Assembly: GCA_029862085.1 (NCBI GenBank)
Contig: JAOTXZ010000001.1
Span: 1 to 64,000, forward strand
From: Candidatus Nitrosopumilus sp.
GTDB lineage: Archaea; Thermoproteota; Nitrososphaeria; Nitrososphaerales; Nitrosopumilaceae
DNA length: 64,000 nt
Direction: 5' to 3'
Positions 1-8,855 of this stretch are shown one piece after another (the stretch's first letter is position 1; each line of letters opens with the position of its first letter). A model generated the notes under the pieces. It was not told the origin of the DNA and ran no database searches. It worked only from the letters and a program-made list of their open reading frames with translations. Position numbers and translations under genes: made by a program.

Positions 1-210
1 ACAAGAATTAGAACAAACATCACCATCTACATCATTCCCATCGTCACACTCTTCACCAACCGTGTTTACCTCACCATCTCCACATTCTCCTCCTGGTGTA
101 AATTTACAAGAATTAGAACAAACATCACCATCTACATCATTCCCATCGTCACACTCTTCACCAACCGTGTTTACCTCACCATCTCCACATTCTCCTCCTG
201 GTGTAAATTT
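1..210. repeat. Two identical 105-bp tandem repeats inside the surface-protein gene
   Basis: Bases 1-105 and 106-210 are identical, and the pattern continues from 211 in a diverged copy. The period of 105 bp is exactly 35 codons, so copy number can change without breaking the frame. The first copy starts at the window edge, so more copies may lie outside. Confidence 0.93.
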
Positions 211-3200
211 ACAAGAATTAGAACAAACATCATCATTTATCTTATTCCCATCATCACACTCCTCAGGTAAAGTTACTGACAAATCTCCACATACTGGTGA
301 TTCTATCTGGCACACTATACTACACCCATCTCCATTTGTGTCATTCCCATCATCACATTGTTCATTAGACTGGTTTACCTCACCATCTCTACATTTTCCT
401 GATCCCATATCTTGCGGTATCGTGTAATAATTTATTGTGTTTGAATGTGAATTTAAGATGACATTTCTAATTTCCACACCTTCTAGCTCCAACCCATAAT
501 CTATGGAATATGGAATAAGATATGATCCTAATGTAACATTGAATTGGGGTGTAAAATGTAACGTAGAATTATATTTTAAATTCTCAATAATATTACCTGA
601 GGAGGATACGGTTGAATTTCTTGCCTCGTTAATTTTTTTAAAAATTATTGGCGGAGAATTTAGAGAATCATTAATGGAAATACTTTCCATTGTTATTTCT
701 TTTCCTTCCAATTTACCATCTACCCCCACAGTGATTTCAATTGTCCCAATGTATTCTGGTACACAAAATTTTGTAATTTCACACAAAAGATTGATATTTA
801 ATTCAGTAAATCTCACTTTTTCTCCTCCAAGAGGAGGTATGAAATCACTTCCCTCTGGTGTAGGAATCGAAGGGATTGGCGGTTCCCATGATAGGGATGC
901 GCCAAAAAGTTTCCCCTCTAAACTGGCTTTTGGTCCCAAATAGATTTTAAATTCTTTTCCTTCAAAGGTCTTTAACCAATCCAAACCCAAGTCTCCATAT
1001 TCGGCTTCAGTCAGATTTGCCGTGTTTACTATGAAAGTTGCATTCCTTTGTGTCTCCTTAGTTAAACCAGAAGTTGCATTTTGTGGTAATTCTACCGTTA
1101 AATCGATGGGAATTCTCAACCCGATTCCTAATCCAGCCTCAACATGTGCTTCTACAAAAAATACTTCCAACCCCCATGCTTCATACCCATATGACCAAGT
1201 TTTTCCAGTTCCGTAACCATAAGTTTCTCCATTAAGAAAACGAAAATCTTTTCCTAGTGGTATCCAATTATCAGGATTTTGTTTCGAATTACTCGTCATT
1301 ACATCGTTTGATTGTGCCATGGCATATGGAATTAGGCTGTCTTTAAGATTTACATCAGGAACATAAAGTACGGGTAAAGGTTTTTCAAAAGTCATCTCCG
1401 AAATACCATTTATCTTTACGGTAGAATTTGTTTTTTTATCACCAACAGACGATTCAGTTTTATCATTTGTACTATTGAAAATATTTGGGCCAAGAATCAG
1501 CTTTTCAGAAACAGTATGATTTCCCATTTTATTTAATATTCCGTCAATAAGTGAATTCATTCCCTGTGTTGCTAGCTCTTCACAAATTTGCTCTTCTTCA
1601 TTTTCTTTACAAAACTTTTGTATTTGTTCCTTAATGTAAGTTCCAGTTACAATGGATTTATCCTGTTCATTATCCAATTGGATTGGATGTGAAAAAGGAT
1701 CTCTGTTTTTGAAAATTTGATTATATTCTTTTTTATCATTAATTTCAATGGAGATTGTTTTGGTAAGAACCAATTCCGTGCAGTTGTCATCAGAAACTAT
1801 GGGATCATATTCTGTTTCGACTCTATCCGAATCAAAACCCATTCTCTCAAGTTGATCTTCTATTTTTCCAATGACGGAAAAATCGTCATCAATATTTTCA
1901 GGAAAATCAATTGTAATTCCACAACTCTCAAGTTTTTCTTTTGGTCCTTTTAAATCCCATTTAGTGATTGATGTTGTTTTTTCAATTGAAGACCCATCTA
2001 ATCCCATATCAAAAAACGAGGCAAGTACAGTGTCACCATCAAAAACAAATAATTCATTTTTTGATGTAGAGTTTACAAATTTGATATTACCCTTAAAATC
2101 CCCGGAATTTTCATTTGTTTCTTTTAACCATAGTGCAATGCCCTCCTTATTCGCTCCAGAAGTTACATTAACATAAAATGAATCAATTTCAGTGGAATTT
2201 TTATTCAGACCTATGCCCTTCATTGATAGAATAGCACTCTCGTTCATTGAATATTCTGGTTTATCCCAACTCATCGTTACATTACTATGTAAAATTAAAA
2301 TTAAATGCAATTCCCCATTGTAAACTAACGTATCTGCAAATCCATCTTTTCCTGTTGGAATGGCATCAGGTAAAATGACTAGATTGGAATTATTTTTTCC
2401 ATCAAAATTGCGAAAAATTCCAGAATTTTCTTCTGATTCGATAAAGGTAATAGGTTGAAAACCAGCATCAACTGGAGTAATTTTTTGAAGACCATTATCC
2501 GTAAAATTTACTGTGGACTGAAAGTTTATCCTATTTTTATCGAGAACTAAATTTCCGTGGTCTCCAAACATTACATCAGTTAATCCTGAAGAAATATCTA
2601 CAGCACCAGATATCCCATCTTCATCTGGATTTCCTTCCTCATCAAAAACTTGATAAAACAAACCACCAGGCTCAGCCATTGCCCACGTCCAAGAATCTTT
2701 AGATGTAGGGTCAATGTTTAGTTGAAAATCAGTTACATTAAGATATACATGTGATTCAGGATAGTTTCCATTTCCATCTAATTCTAATTTTGTGAAATTC
2801 AGATGAGGTAATGCTTCAAAGGTTAAGTTTACGCCTAAAGTCGTTCCGTCTTTATTGTATTGAACAATTACATTTTCACCACGATTAAAATCAAAAAGCT
2901 GAATAAATGGCCACTTTCCCTCTAAGTTATCGGATGATATTTTCTCGACATTTTTTAGTACGTTCATGCTCTGCTTTCCTGGTTTGTAATCTTCTTTTGA
3001 ATCACAATTGGTAAGAAAACCAGGAGCTACAGAATCCAAGTTTGCCATGACATTAGGGACAAATACCCCTGATGCTTCTGTTTTGTTTATTCCTAAGTGA
3101 AAACTACAAGATGTTGTTAATCCCATTCCAAAATCTAATCCTTTTCCAATCTGAGAGCCTTGCAATCCATCTACAGTTAAACTGTCTAATTTGCTTGCAA

Positions 3201-3456
3201 AATATCCATACCAGTTGGCATCTTCTGCTTTTTCCATTTGTAGAGTTTTTCCATTAACTGATACATCTAGCTCTTCGATTTTTTCATCAATATTTGAACC
3301 ATTAACCATGACCTCAATTATCATTGGACCTGCAAAATGATTTTTAAATTGTGAATTTTCAGCTGATACCAAAAGATCCGTATTGTGTGCAAACACGTCT
3401 GGAAAAATGATAGCTGAAATTCCTAATAATAAAATAATAACTATCGCCGATTTCAT
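1..3456 (-). CDS. Giant secreted surface protein with C-terminal Cys-rich (DUF4215-type) repeats, partial
   Basis: The reading frame stays open for 1152 codons from an ATG at 3456 to the window edge, so the C-terminus is missing. The N-terminus (MKSAIVIILLLGISAIIF...FAHN) is a signal peptide. The next ~1000 residues are Asn/Asp-rich and look like extracellular beta-sandwich sequence; I recognise no enzyme domain there. From about residue 1015 the protein changes to Cys-rich repeats with the signature CGDGxxN...EECDDGNxxxGDxCSxxC, which matches the DUF4215/Myxococcus Cys-rich repeat family found on secreted proteins. At least four units are visible, two of them identical in DNA. Disulfides probably rigidify this tail. 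It is likely a cell-surface protein; its function is unknown. The family call for the repeats is confident, the role is not. Confidence 0.8.
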   Translation of the reverse strand, partial: MKSAIVIILLLGISAIIFPDVFAHNTDLLVSAENSQFKNHFAGPMIIEVMVNGSNIDEKIEELDVSVNGKTLQMEKAEDANWYGYFASKLDSLTVDGLQGSQIGKGLDFGMGLTTSCSFHLGINKTEASGVFVPNVMANLDSVAPGFLTNCDSKEDYKPGKQSMNVLKNVEKISSDNLEGKWPFIQLFDFNRGENVIVQYNKDGTTLGVNLTFEALPHLNFTKLELDGNGNYPESHVYLNVTDFQLNIDPTSKDSWTWAMAEPGGLFYQVFDEEGNPDEDGISGAVDISSGLTDVMFGDHGNLVLDKNRINFQSTVNFTDNGLQKITPVDAGFQPITFIESEENSGIFRNFDGKNNSNLVILPDAIPTGKDGFADTLVYNGELHLILILHSNVTMSWDKPEYSMNESAILSMKGIGLNKNSTEIDSFYVNVTSGANKEGIALWLKETNENSGDFKGNIKFVNSTSKNELFVFDGDTVLASFFDMGLDGSSIEKTTSITKWDLKGPKEKLESCGITIDFPENIDDDFSVIGKIEDQLERMGFDSDRVETEYDPIVSDDNCTELVLTKTISIEINDKKEYNQIFKNRDPFSHPIQLDNEQDKSIVTGTYIKEQIQKFCKENEEEQICEELATQGMNSLIDGILNKMGNHTVSEKLILGPNIFNSTNDKTESSVGDKKTNSTVKINGISEMTFEKPLPVLYVPDVNLKDSLIPYAMAQSNDVMTSNSKQNPDNWIPLGKDFRFLNGETYGYGTGKTWSYGYEAWGLEVFFVEAHVEAGLGIGLRIPIDLTVELPQNATSGLTKETQRNATFIVNTANLTEAEYGDLGLDWLKTFEGKEFKIYLGPKASLEGKLFGASLSWEPPIPSIPTPEGSDFIPPLGGEKVRFTELNINLLCEITKFCVPEYIGTIEITVGVDGKLEGKEITMESISINDSLNSPPIIFKKINEARNSTVSSSGNIIENLKYNSTLHFTPQFNVTLGSYLIPYSIDYGLELEGVEIRNVILNSHSNTINYYTIPQDMGSGKCRDGEVNQSNEQCDDGNDTNGDGCSIVCQIESPVCGDLSVTLPEECDDGNKINDDVCSNSCKFTPGGECGDGEVNTVGEECDDGNDVDGDVCSNSCKFTPGGECGDGEVNTVGEECDDGNDVDGDVCSNSC

Positions 3457-3560
3457 TTTATTTTTGCCTAATTATGATTATTAAGTTGTCATACTTGTCT
3501 GTGACAAATGTTACAATTTTCAATTCACCTCCTTTCCAAAAAATAATTAATTTTTTTAAA

Positions 3561-3863
3561 TTATGAGATCTCTGGTATCGAACCTAGATAATCTAGCCCT
3601 ACCTTGTTCTTATCTACACGAAGGTAAAAATCATCATCAACATTATGTACTCTAATAATTTGACCTTTTTTCATAGTTGACAGGCCATTAAAAGCTGTAA
3701 CATAGGATTTTCCTTTCTTAATGTTCGTAATTACAGTAGAGCGAGGTACAATTTCTCCCAAACCAAGATTTTTTCCATTATCTACATGTTGTTTCAAATC
3801 TCCGATTTTATTATTTGAACCATGATTAGCTTGAGAAATTACATAGTCTGCCCACTTTGCCAT
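3561..3863 (-). CDS. Small DUF3892-like protein
   Basis: This is a 100-residue basic protein starting MAKWADYVISQ, without signal peptide or membrane segment. The layout (a 'tVITNIKKGKSYVTA' strand, then 'GQIIRVHNVDDDFYLRVDKN' and a C-terminal 'LGSIPEI') resembles DUF3892, a small beta domain of unknown function. It stands alone between a surface-protein gene and a small membrane protein, all on the minus strand. The family call is by general resemblance only. Confidence 0.65.
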   Translation of the reverse strand: MAKWADYVISQANHGSNNKIGDLKQHVDNGKNLGLGEIVPRSTVITNIKKGKSYVTAFNGLSTMKKGQIIRVHNVDDDFYLRVDKNKVGLDYLGSIPEIS

Positions 3864-3948
3864 TTTACACTAGAAGGAATTATTTTCTTTTACTTAACTT
3901 TGATCTCGATTGTCAGGTTTTGAATTTATCTTTGAACAAATATGAAAT

Positions 3949-4113
3949 TTAAAATCCTCTCGGAATTTTTCGTAAAATTACCTCATGACAGTCAACCTTG
4001 TAGAGGGTTTCACACATTGCATAAATCATTAGAAAGGTGGCTGCCACCAATATCAGAAAGATTATTCCCATTTTCTTGAAACTATAATTTTGTAATTTAT
4101 TCCATATAGTCAT
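3949..4113 (-). CDS. Small single-span membrane protein (54 aa)
   Basis: An ATG at 4113 opens a 54-codon frame ending at a TAA at 3949-3951. The product begins MTIWNKLQNYSFKKMG, follows with one hydrophobic helix (about residues 16-32, IIFLILVAATFLMIYAM) and ends with a short basic tail containing two Cys. The positive residues before the helix suggest an inside-facing N-terminus. It lies 17 bp downstream of the formate dehydrogenase stop on the same strand, so it could be co-transcribed with it. No homologue is recognised; support is the membrane-protein layout and the otherwise empty gap. Confidence 0.5.
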   Translation of the reverse strand: MTIWNKLQNYSFKKMGIIFLILVAATFLMIYAMCETLYKVDCHEVILRKIPRGF

Positions 4114-4130
4114 AATTTTCTCTAATAAAT

Positions 4131-5345
4131 TTAATTTTCTTTGAATCTGGCAGCCTCATCAGAACCACCAGTTGCATTACCTTTGCTGTAGGAATGTGCA
4201 CCAGCTCCTGCTAGGCTTCCGCCCTTTACTATAAGATATTCATCTCGTATTGGTTTTTCATCTAGCCAACATTCCAAAATCTCTCTTACGCCTGATGCAT
4301 ATCTTGTCTGTGCAGAAAGTGATGTTCCAGATGTATGTGGTGTCATACCATGGTTTGGCATAGATCTCCATGGATGATCCTTTGGAGGAGGTTGGGGAAA
4401 CCAAACATCTCCTGCATACCCTGCAAGCTTCCCTGTCTCTAGGGCTCTGGCTATGGCCTTTCGATTGCAAATTTTCCCTCGTGCAGTATTTACCAAATAA
4501 GCTCCATGTTTCATCTTGCCAATCATTTCTTCATCAAAAAGATTTTCAGTCTCTGGATGAAGTGGAGCATTAATTGTAATAACATCACAGACCTTTACCA
4601 TCTCCTCTACACTTTGGTGGAATGTCAAACCAAGCTCTTTTTCAGTTTCTTCTGGCAATCGGTGTTTATCATAATAGTGAAGCTTTACATCAAATGGTTT
4701 CATTCTCCTCAAGACTGCCAATCCAATTCTTCCAGCAGCGACTGTTCCAACATTCATTCCCTCTACATCATAAGACCTTGACACACAGTCTGCAATATTC
4801 CAGCCGTTTTTTATTACCCAATTGTATGATGGAATATAGTTTCTCACCAATCCTAGAATCATCATTACAACGTGCTCTGATACGCTGATACTATTCGAAT
4901 ATGTTACCTCAGTTACAGTAATGTCATTATCCATGGCTGCCTGCAAGTCTACATGGTCTGATCCAATACCAGCCGTAATTGCCAATTTTAGCTTTGGTGC
5001 CTTTGCAATTCTTTCAGAAGTTAGATAAGCTGGCCAAAAAGGTTGAGATATTACAATGTCTGAATCCACAAGCTCTTTTTCAAAAACTGAATTTGGTCCA
5101 TCCTTGTCTGATGTTACAACAAATCTATGACCTCTACTTTCAAGAAACTTTCTTAGACCCAGTTCTCCTGAAACACATCCTAAGAGTTCTCCTGGGTTAA
5201 AATCAATATTTTCAGGCGTGGGAGTTCTCTGGCCACCTGGGTAACTGGAAATTTTTGGAACATCTTCTCTTGCATAATTTGGTGGAAATCCATCAACGGG
5301 ATCATCATACAGTACACATAATATTTTTAGATTATCTTTGGTCAT
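4131..5345 (-). CDS. fdh: NAD-dependent formate dehydrogenase (bacterial D-2-hydroxyacid dehydrogenase type)
   Basis: The 404-residue product oxidises formate to CO2 with reduction of NAD+ (EC 1.17.1.9). It is a metal-free cytoplasmic dehydrogenase of the same type as the Pseudomonas sp. 101 enzyme and resembles it along its whole length. By comparison with that enzyme the key residues are present: Asn151 (formate binding), the Rossmann loop GTVAAGRIG at 200-208, Asp226 after the second strand (NAD rather than NADP), Arg289 in NTARG, Gln318 and His337 in TPHTSG (catalytic pair). The C-terminal SYSKGNATGG signature is also kept. No other formate gene is nearby. Such close likeness to a bacterial enzyme suggests acquisition by transfer. 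It would give the cell NADH from formate. Confidence 0.93.
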   Translation of the reverse strand: MTKDNLKILCVLYDDPVDGFPPNYAREDVPKISSYPGGQRTPTPENIDFNPGELLGCVSGELGLRKFLESRGHRFVVTSDKDGPNSVFEKELVDSDIVISQPFWPAYLTSERIAKAPKLKLAITAGIGSDHVDLQAAMDNDITVTEVTYSNSISVSEHVVMMILGLVRNYIPSYNWVIKNGWNIADCVSRSYDVEGMNVGTVAAGRIGLAVLRRMKPFDVKLHYYDKHRLPEETEKELGLTFHQSVEEMVKVCDVITINAPLHPETENLFDEEMIGKMKHGAYLVNTARGKICNRKAIARALETGKLAGYAGDVWFPQPPPKDHPWRSMPNHGMTPHTSGTSLSAQTRYASGVREILECWLDEKPIRDEYLIVKGGSLAGAGAHSYSKGNATGGSDEAARFKEN

Positions 5346-5570
5346 TTTCTCTTAGGATTTAGTTTATTTGTAAAACTTGTAATTAAGAATGTTGGAACTT
5401 AAACAGAGTTTAAGAATTTAATCTTAAAGGAAATCTTATGTTTGATAATCTAAAGGTGGTTTAAAACTATCATGAAAATAGAAAACTGAAAGATGTCACA
5501 ATTTTGTAAAAAACATTTCGATCAAATTACCGCCAAGTCTTTTATCATTTTAGCATCTAGGTTTAACCAA

Positions 5571-7262
5571 ATGAAAAGTTATAAAATATATTTTTCAATC
5601 CTTACAATTTTTGTAATTTTTAGCTTTATTGGATTTCCAATGGTCGAGGCAGGCGAGGATAGGACAAAACTTGAAGCCGAACTGACAAATCCCTCAACAG
5701 GAAAAGATGATGGAAAGGCCAAATTTGAACAAAGATCAGATAGAACAACTCTTACAGTAGAAATTGAGGACCAAAAATCAAATTCTATCTTTGAAATACG
5801 GGTGGATGATTCAAGATTGGCAGTTTTTACAACTGATGATTCCGGATTTGCAGATTTTAATCTGGATAGCAGAGATGGAGATACCATACCACCTGTAACC
5901 TCGGGAAGTTGGGTACAAGTAATTGATTCAGACGGAAATGTAGCACTCTCAGGCAAATTGATTGGAAATGAAATCACTCTGGATCCCAGTTTAAGCCCAC
6001 CACCAGAGTCTGATCCAGTTGCAACAACAAATGTAATCATACCATTTGGAGCAAAGGACAAAGATGTGTCTGAATTTTATGTACCAAGTACAATCTCTGT
6101 TAATTTGTCTGAAACAATTACCTGGAAAAACGAAGATGATACAGAACACACAGTCACAAGCAAACCAAGTGGAATTTTTGACAGTGGGTTATTTGGAACA
6201 AATCAATCATTCTCACATAAATTTACTGTAGATGGCACCTTCGAATACTTTTGTCAGCTTCACCCTTGGATGACTGGAACAGTAATTGCAGGAATGGGTG
6301 GTAATGTCCCTTCACCTGAACCAATACCACAACCTCCTCCAGATCCTGCCACCGATCCAGTTTCAGCTCCCCCCACACAACCAAGTTCTTCACAATTTAC
6401 AGTGAATATTCCAACTGGTGCAGCAGAACAAACTATTACAGAATTTTATTTGCCAAACTCAATTACTATTCAAGCTTTTGATTCTGTTCTCTGGCAAAAT
6501 TCAGACATTGGATTTCATACTGTTACTAGTGGAGTAGGATCTTCTGATGGGTTATTTGATAGTGGATTGTTTGGTCCTGGAGAAACTTTTTCTCATCAAT
6601 TTACATCTCTTGGAACATTTGATTACTTTTGTTTGGTGCATCCTTGGATGACTGGCAAAGTTGTAGTAAATGAAGCAGATTCTTCCTCTCCAAGCCAACC
6701 TACACCACCTCCCCCTGAGCCAACTTTATCCTCAATCCCTGAAGATTTATCTCAAGACACTCAACCGCCAACCGAGTCAACCCCTGAATCTACTGTTGCA
6801 GAGGTAACAATTCCACAGGGTTCTGCCCTTCAAACGGTAGAGGAATATTATATTCCATCAAATCTTTCGATAAATACTGCAGATACCATTATTTGGAAAA
6901 ACCAAGATGATGCATTTCATACGGTAACCAGCCTTGAAAAGGGAAAATTTGATAGTGGATTGTTTGGTCCTTCAGAATCATTTTCTTTTCAATTCAATAG
7001 TTCTGGAAATTTTGATTATTTCTGCGTGGTTCATCCTTGGATGACTGGTACAGTTGCAGTTTTGGGTGAAGAAAAAACAAATCCAAGGGATATCTCTGAA
7101 AACATAATTTCTCCATTAAAGCAAATGAAGGATGGAATAAACCCTGAAGACATTCAATGTAAAATTGGGTTTGATTTGATTCTAAAGATTTCAAAAGAGA
7201 TTGGTGCTTGTGTTAAACCAAATAGCTTATCTATATTGGTCCAACGAGGTTGGGGTCAATAA
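5571..7262 (+). CDS. Secreted protein with three blue-copper (cupredoxin) domains
   Basis: The start at ATG 5571 is chosen because a clean signal peptide (MKSYKIYFSILTIFVIFSFIGF...VEA) begins there; an upstream ATG at 5493 would put 26 unlikely residues before it. The 563-residue protein has an N-terminal beta-rich region (~30-140), then three plastocyanin-like domains at about 155-240, 275-365 and 410-500, separated by Pro/Ser/Thr-rich linkers. Each has a full type 1 copper ligand set: His193/Cys228/His231/Met234, His316/Cys354/His357/Met360 and His450/Cys485/His488/Met491, in HTVTS and C-x-x-HPWMTG motifs. The last 45 residues form a separate motif ending LVQRGWGQ, shared with the next gene. 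It probably carries electrons outside the membrane in place of cytochrome c. Confidence 0.92.
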   Translation: MKSYKIYFSILTIFVIFSFIGFPMVEAGEDRTKLEAELTNPSTGKDDGKAKFEQRSDRTTLTVEIEDQKSNSIFEIRVDDSRLAVFTTDDSGFADFNLDSRDGDTIPPVTSGSWVQVIDSDGNVALSGKLIGNEITLDPSLSPPPESDPVATTNVIIPFGAKDKDVSEFYVPSTISVNLSETITWKNEDDTEHTVTSKPSGIFDSGLFGTNQSFSHKFTVDGTFEYFCQLHPWMTGTVIAGMGGNVPSPEPIPQPPPDPATDPVSAPPTQPSSSQFTVNIPTGAAEQTITEFYLPNSITIQAFDSVLWQNSDIGFHTVTSGVGSSDGLFDSGLFGPGETFSHQFTSLGTFDYFCLVHPWMTGKVVVNEADSSSPSQPTPPPPEPTLSSIPEDLSQDTQPPTESTPESTVAEVTIPQGSALQTVEEYYIPSNLSINTADTIIWKNQDDAFHTVTSLEKGKFDSGLFGPSESFSFQFNSSGNFDYFCVVHPWMTGTVAVLGEEKTNPRDISENIISPLKQMKDGINPEDIQCKIGFDLILKISKEIGACVKPNSLSILVQRGWGQ

Positions 7263-7301
7263 TTAAATTATTTCTAGGAAGAATGTGAATAAAAAATGAA
7301 A

Positions 7302-7985
7302 TTAAAATGGATTTTCTGAGGCCCAACCTCTTTTAATAAGAATAGCAGAAGTTTCAGATTTTACACATGCAGGAGAACCAGTAGTTGACTTGAAGATTAG
7401 TTCAAGGTCTTCCTTACAAGAAACGTTTTCAGGTTTGACTCCACTTTTGATTTGCAATTTTGGTGAAGGATCTATCAGACAATCAATTGAATATAATGCG
7501 CCTAAACCTTTACGGAATGGTTCCTCTTTTAAGAAAAAGGAAACAATTTCAATATTTGACGTGTCTTTAGTAAATGGAATAATAATATGACGAGAACAAA
7601 CCAAGTCACTTTGAGTTAGGCTTTTTTCAGTAAATTTTTTCTCAACCCCATCATGAAGTACTACAATTTGGTCATCAATGCTACCAATTGTAACATCAAC
7701 AACATTTCTAGGAATTTGTAGTTCTAAAACACCGTCTCCATAAGCATTGATTTTAAAGGCTAATTGAGTTCCAGAGACCAAAATTTTAACATTAGAAATT
7801 TTTCCATTTTCGATTTTATATGGTATTTCCTGAGCCTGATAGGCTAATTCTCCATTGGGAAGATAGAAATTTCCTACCAGTCTATATTCTTGCCATTCTT
7901 CCTCAGCAAAAGATTCAGAAATTCCAAAAATTGATCCTATTAGTACAATCATAGACAAAATAACGGTAATTTCTGTAGTTTGCAT
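7302..7985 (-). CDS. Secreted protein with thaumarchaeal C-terminal RGW motif
   Basis: The 227-residue protein has a signal peptide (MQTTEITVILSMIVLIGSIFGISESFA) and a beta-rich body with no enzyme motif that I recognise. The C-terminal ~45 residues, GVKPENVSCKEDLELIFK...GSPACVK...LIKRGW, align with the end of the three-cupredoxin protein encoded convergently next door, with the same two Cys. The shared module is probably extracellular and may form a disulfide; its role is unknown. Confidence 0.8.
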   Translation of the reverse strand: MQTTEITVILSMIVLIGSIFGISESFAEEEWQEYRLVGNFYLPNGELAYQAQEIPYKIENGKISNVKILVSGTQLAFKINAYGDGVLELQIPRNVVDVTIGSIDDQIVVLHDGVEKKFTEKSLTQSDLVCSRHIIIPFTKDTSNIEIVSFFLKEEPFRKGLGALYSIDCLIDPSPKLQIKSGVKPENVSCKEDLELIFKSTTGSPACVKSETSAILIKRGWASENPF

Positions 7986-8093
7986 GTTAGTATCTCAAAA
8001 AATTTGGTTTTAACAATTCTCTCACAAAAAAACTCACCTCTTGGGTTAGTAAAAATAGATTTTTTACAAATACGAAGGATCTTTTTGATCACA

Positions 8094-8855
8094 TTATAAC
8101 TTCAATATTTTTAAAATATTCTCAAAACTTTCTCTTGATTGTTCTTGTTTGTAAATTCTTAAAACTGTTATAATTTCCTCTTTGGCAGGAATTTTGTAAA
8201 TTCTCTTAATTTTTTTTCCTAATCCAGAGCCTATAAAAAATGCTTGAGTAATAGAGGTTACATTTGATACTCTTCTCTTTGTACTAGAGCTTTCAAAATC
8301 AATCAAAGTAGGTTTTGTTTTTCCAACTATAACATGTTTTGAAATACTGCTTAACTCACCATGATCAAGTCCTATCTGATCTAACCTAAAACAATCCTCT
8401 AAAACAGATTTAATGATTGATTTTAATTTTTTAGAACTACCGTGACCCTCAAGTGAGCTTATCCATTTACTAATTTTTTCTCCCTCTAAAAATTCCATAA
8501 CAAGAAAATTTTTACTAAAATCAACCAGTTTAGGACCTACATTTATTGTATTTACTATTTTGAGTAGGTTTGCTTCGCTTTTCATCTCGTTTCTCTGCGA
8601 ATCTAGTCTTCTAATTTTCAATGCTACTATTTTGTTTCGTCTTTTTGCTAAAACCACTAATCCGACATACCCTTTTCCTAAAATTTCTAATTTACCTATA
8701 GTTGTTGGTCCTGAAAATGAAATCGATTTAATTTTTAATTTTTCTAGCTCTAACATTCTAGAGTTTAGCTGACGTTTTGTGGCTTTTGGATATCCAAGAA
8801 TTGTAGAATAGGGCTCTTTGACTAATTTCTTAATTGAAATAAAAGATTGTATCAT
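8094..8855 (-). CDS. Predicted archaeal Ser/Thr protein kinase (COG2112-like)
   Basis: The 253-residue protein contains a compact kinase-like core: a Gly-rich loop (GKGYVGLVVLAK), an Ala-Leu-Lys motif (VALKIRR) for ATP, a hinge-like FLVMEFLEGEK, a catalytic-loop equivalent (LDHGELS, in place of HRD) and LIDFESSS, in which Asp replaces the DFG position. This is the layout of the atypical archaeal kinases grouped as COG2112. It is the last gene of an operon: its first 26 bp overlap the end of the CCA-adding enzyme gene, behind thpR. Its substrate is unknown; the context suggests tRNA or translation. Confidence 0.82.
   Translation of the reverse strand: MIQSFISIKKLVKEPYSTILGYPKATKRQLNSRMLELEKLKIKSISFSGPTTIGKLEILGKGYVGLVVLAKRRNKIVALKIRRLDSQRNEMKSEANLLKIVNTINVGPKLVDFSKNFLVMEFLEGEKISKWISSLEGHGSSKKLKSIIKSVLEDCFRLDQIGLDHGELSSISKHVIVGKTKPTLIDFESSSTKRRVSNVTSITQAFFIGSGLGKKIKRIYKIPAKEEIITVLRIYKQEQSRESFENILKILKL

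Noticed and set aside
1-427. Tandem repeats as a possible CRISPR array, and plus-strand frames over this region
   Set aside because: The 105-bp units are contiguous without spacers and translate on the minus strand as Cys-rich repeats. The plus-strand frames mirror them.
5493-5570. Upstream ATG as start of the three-cupredoxin protein
   Set aside because: It would place 26 polar and mixed residues before a complete signal peptide; the ATG at 5571 is the natural start.
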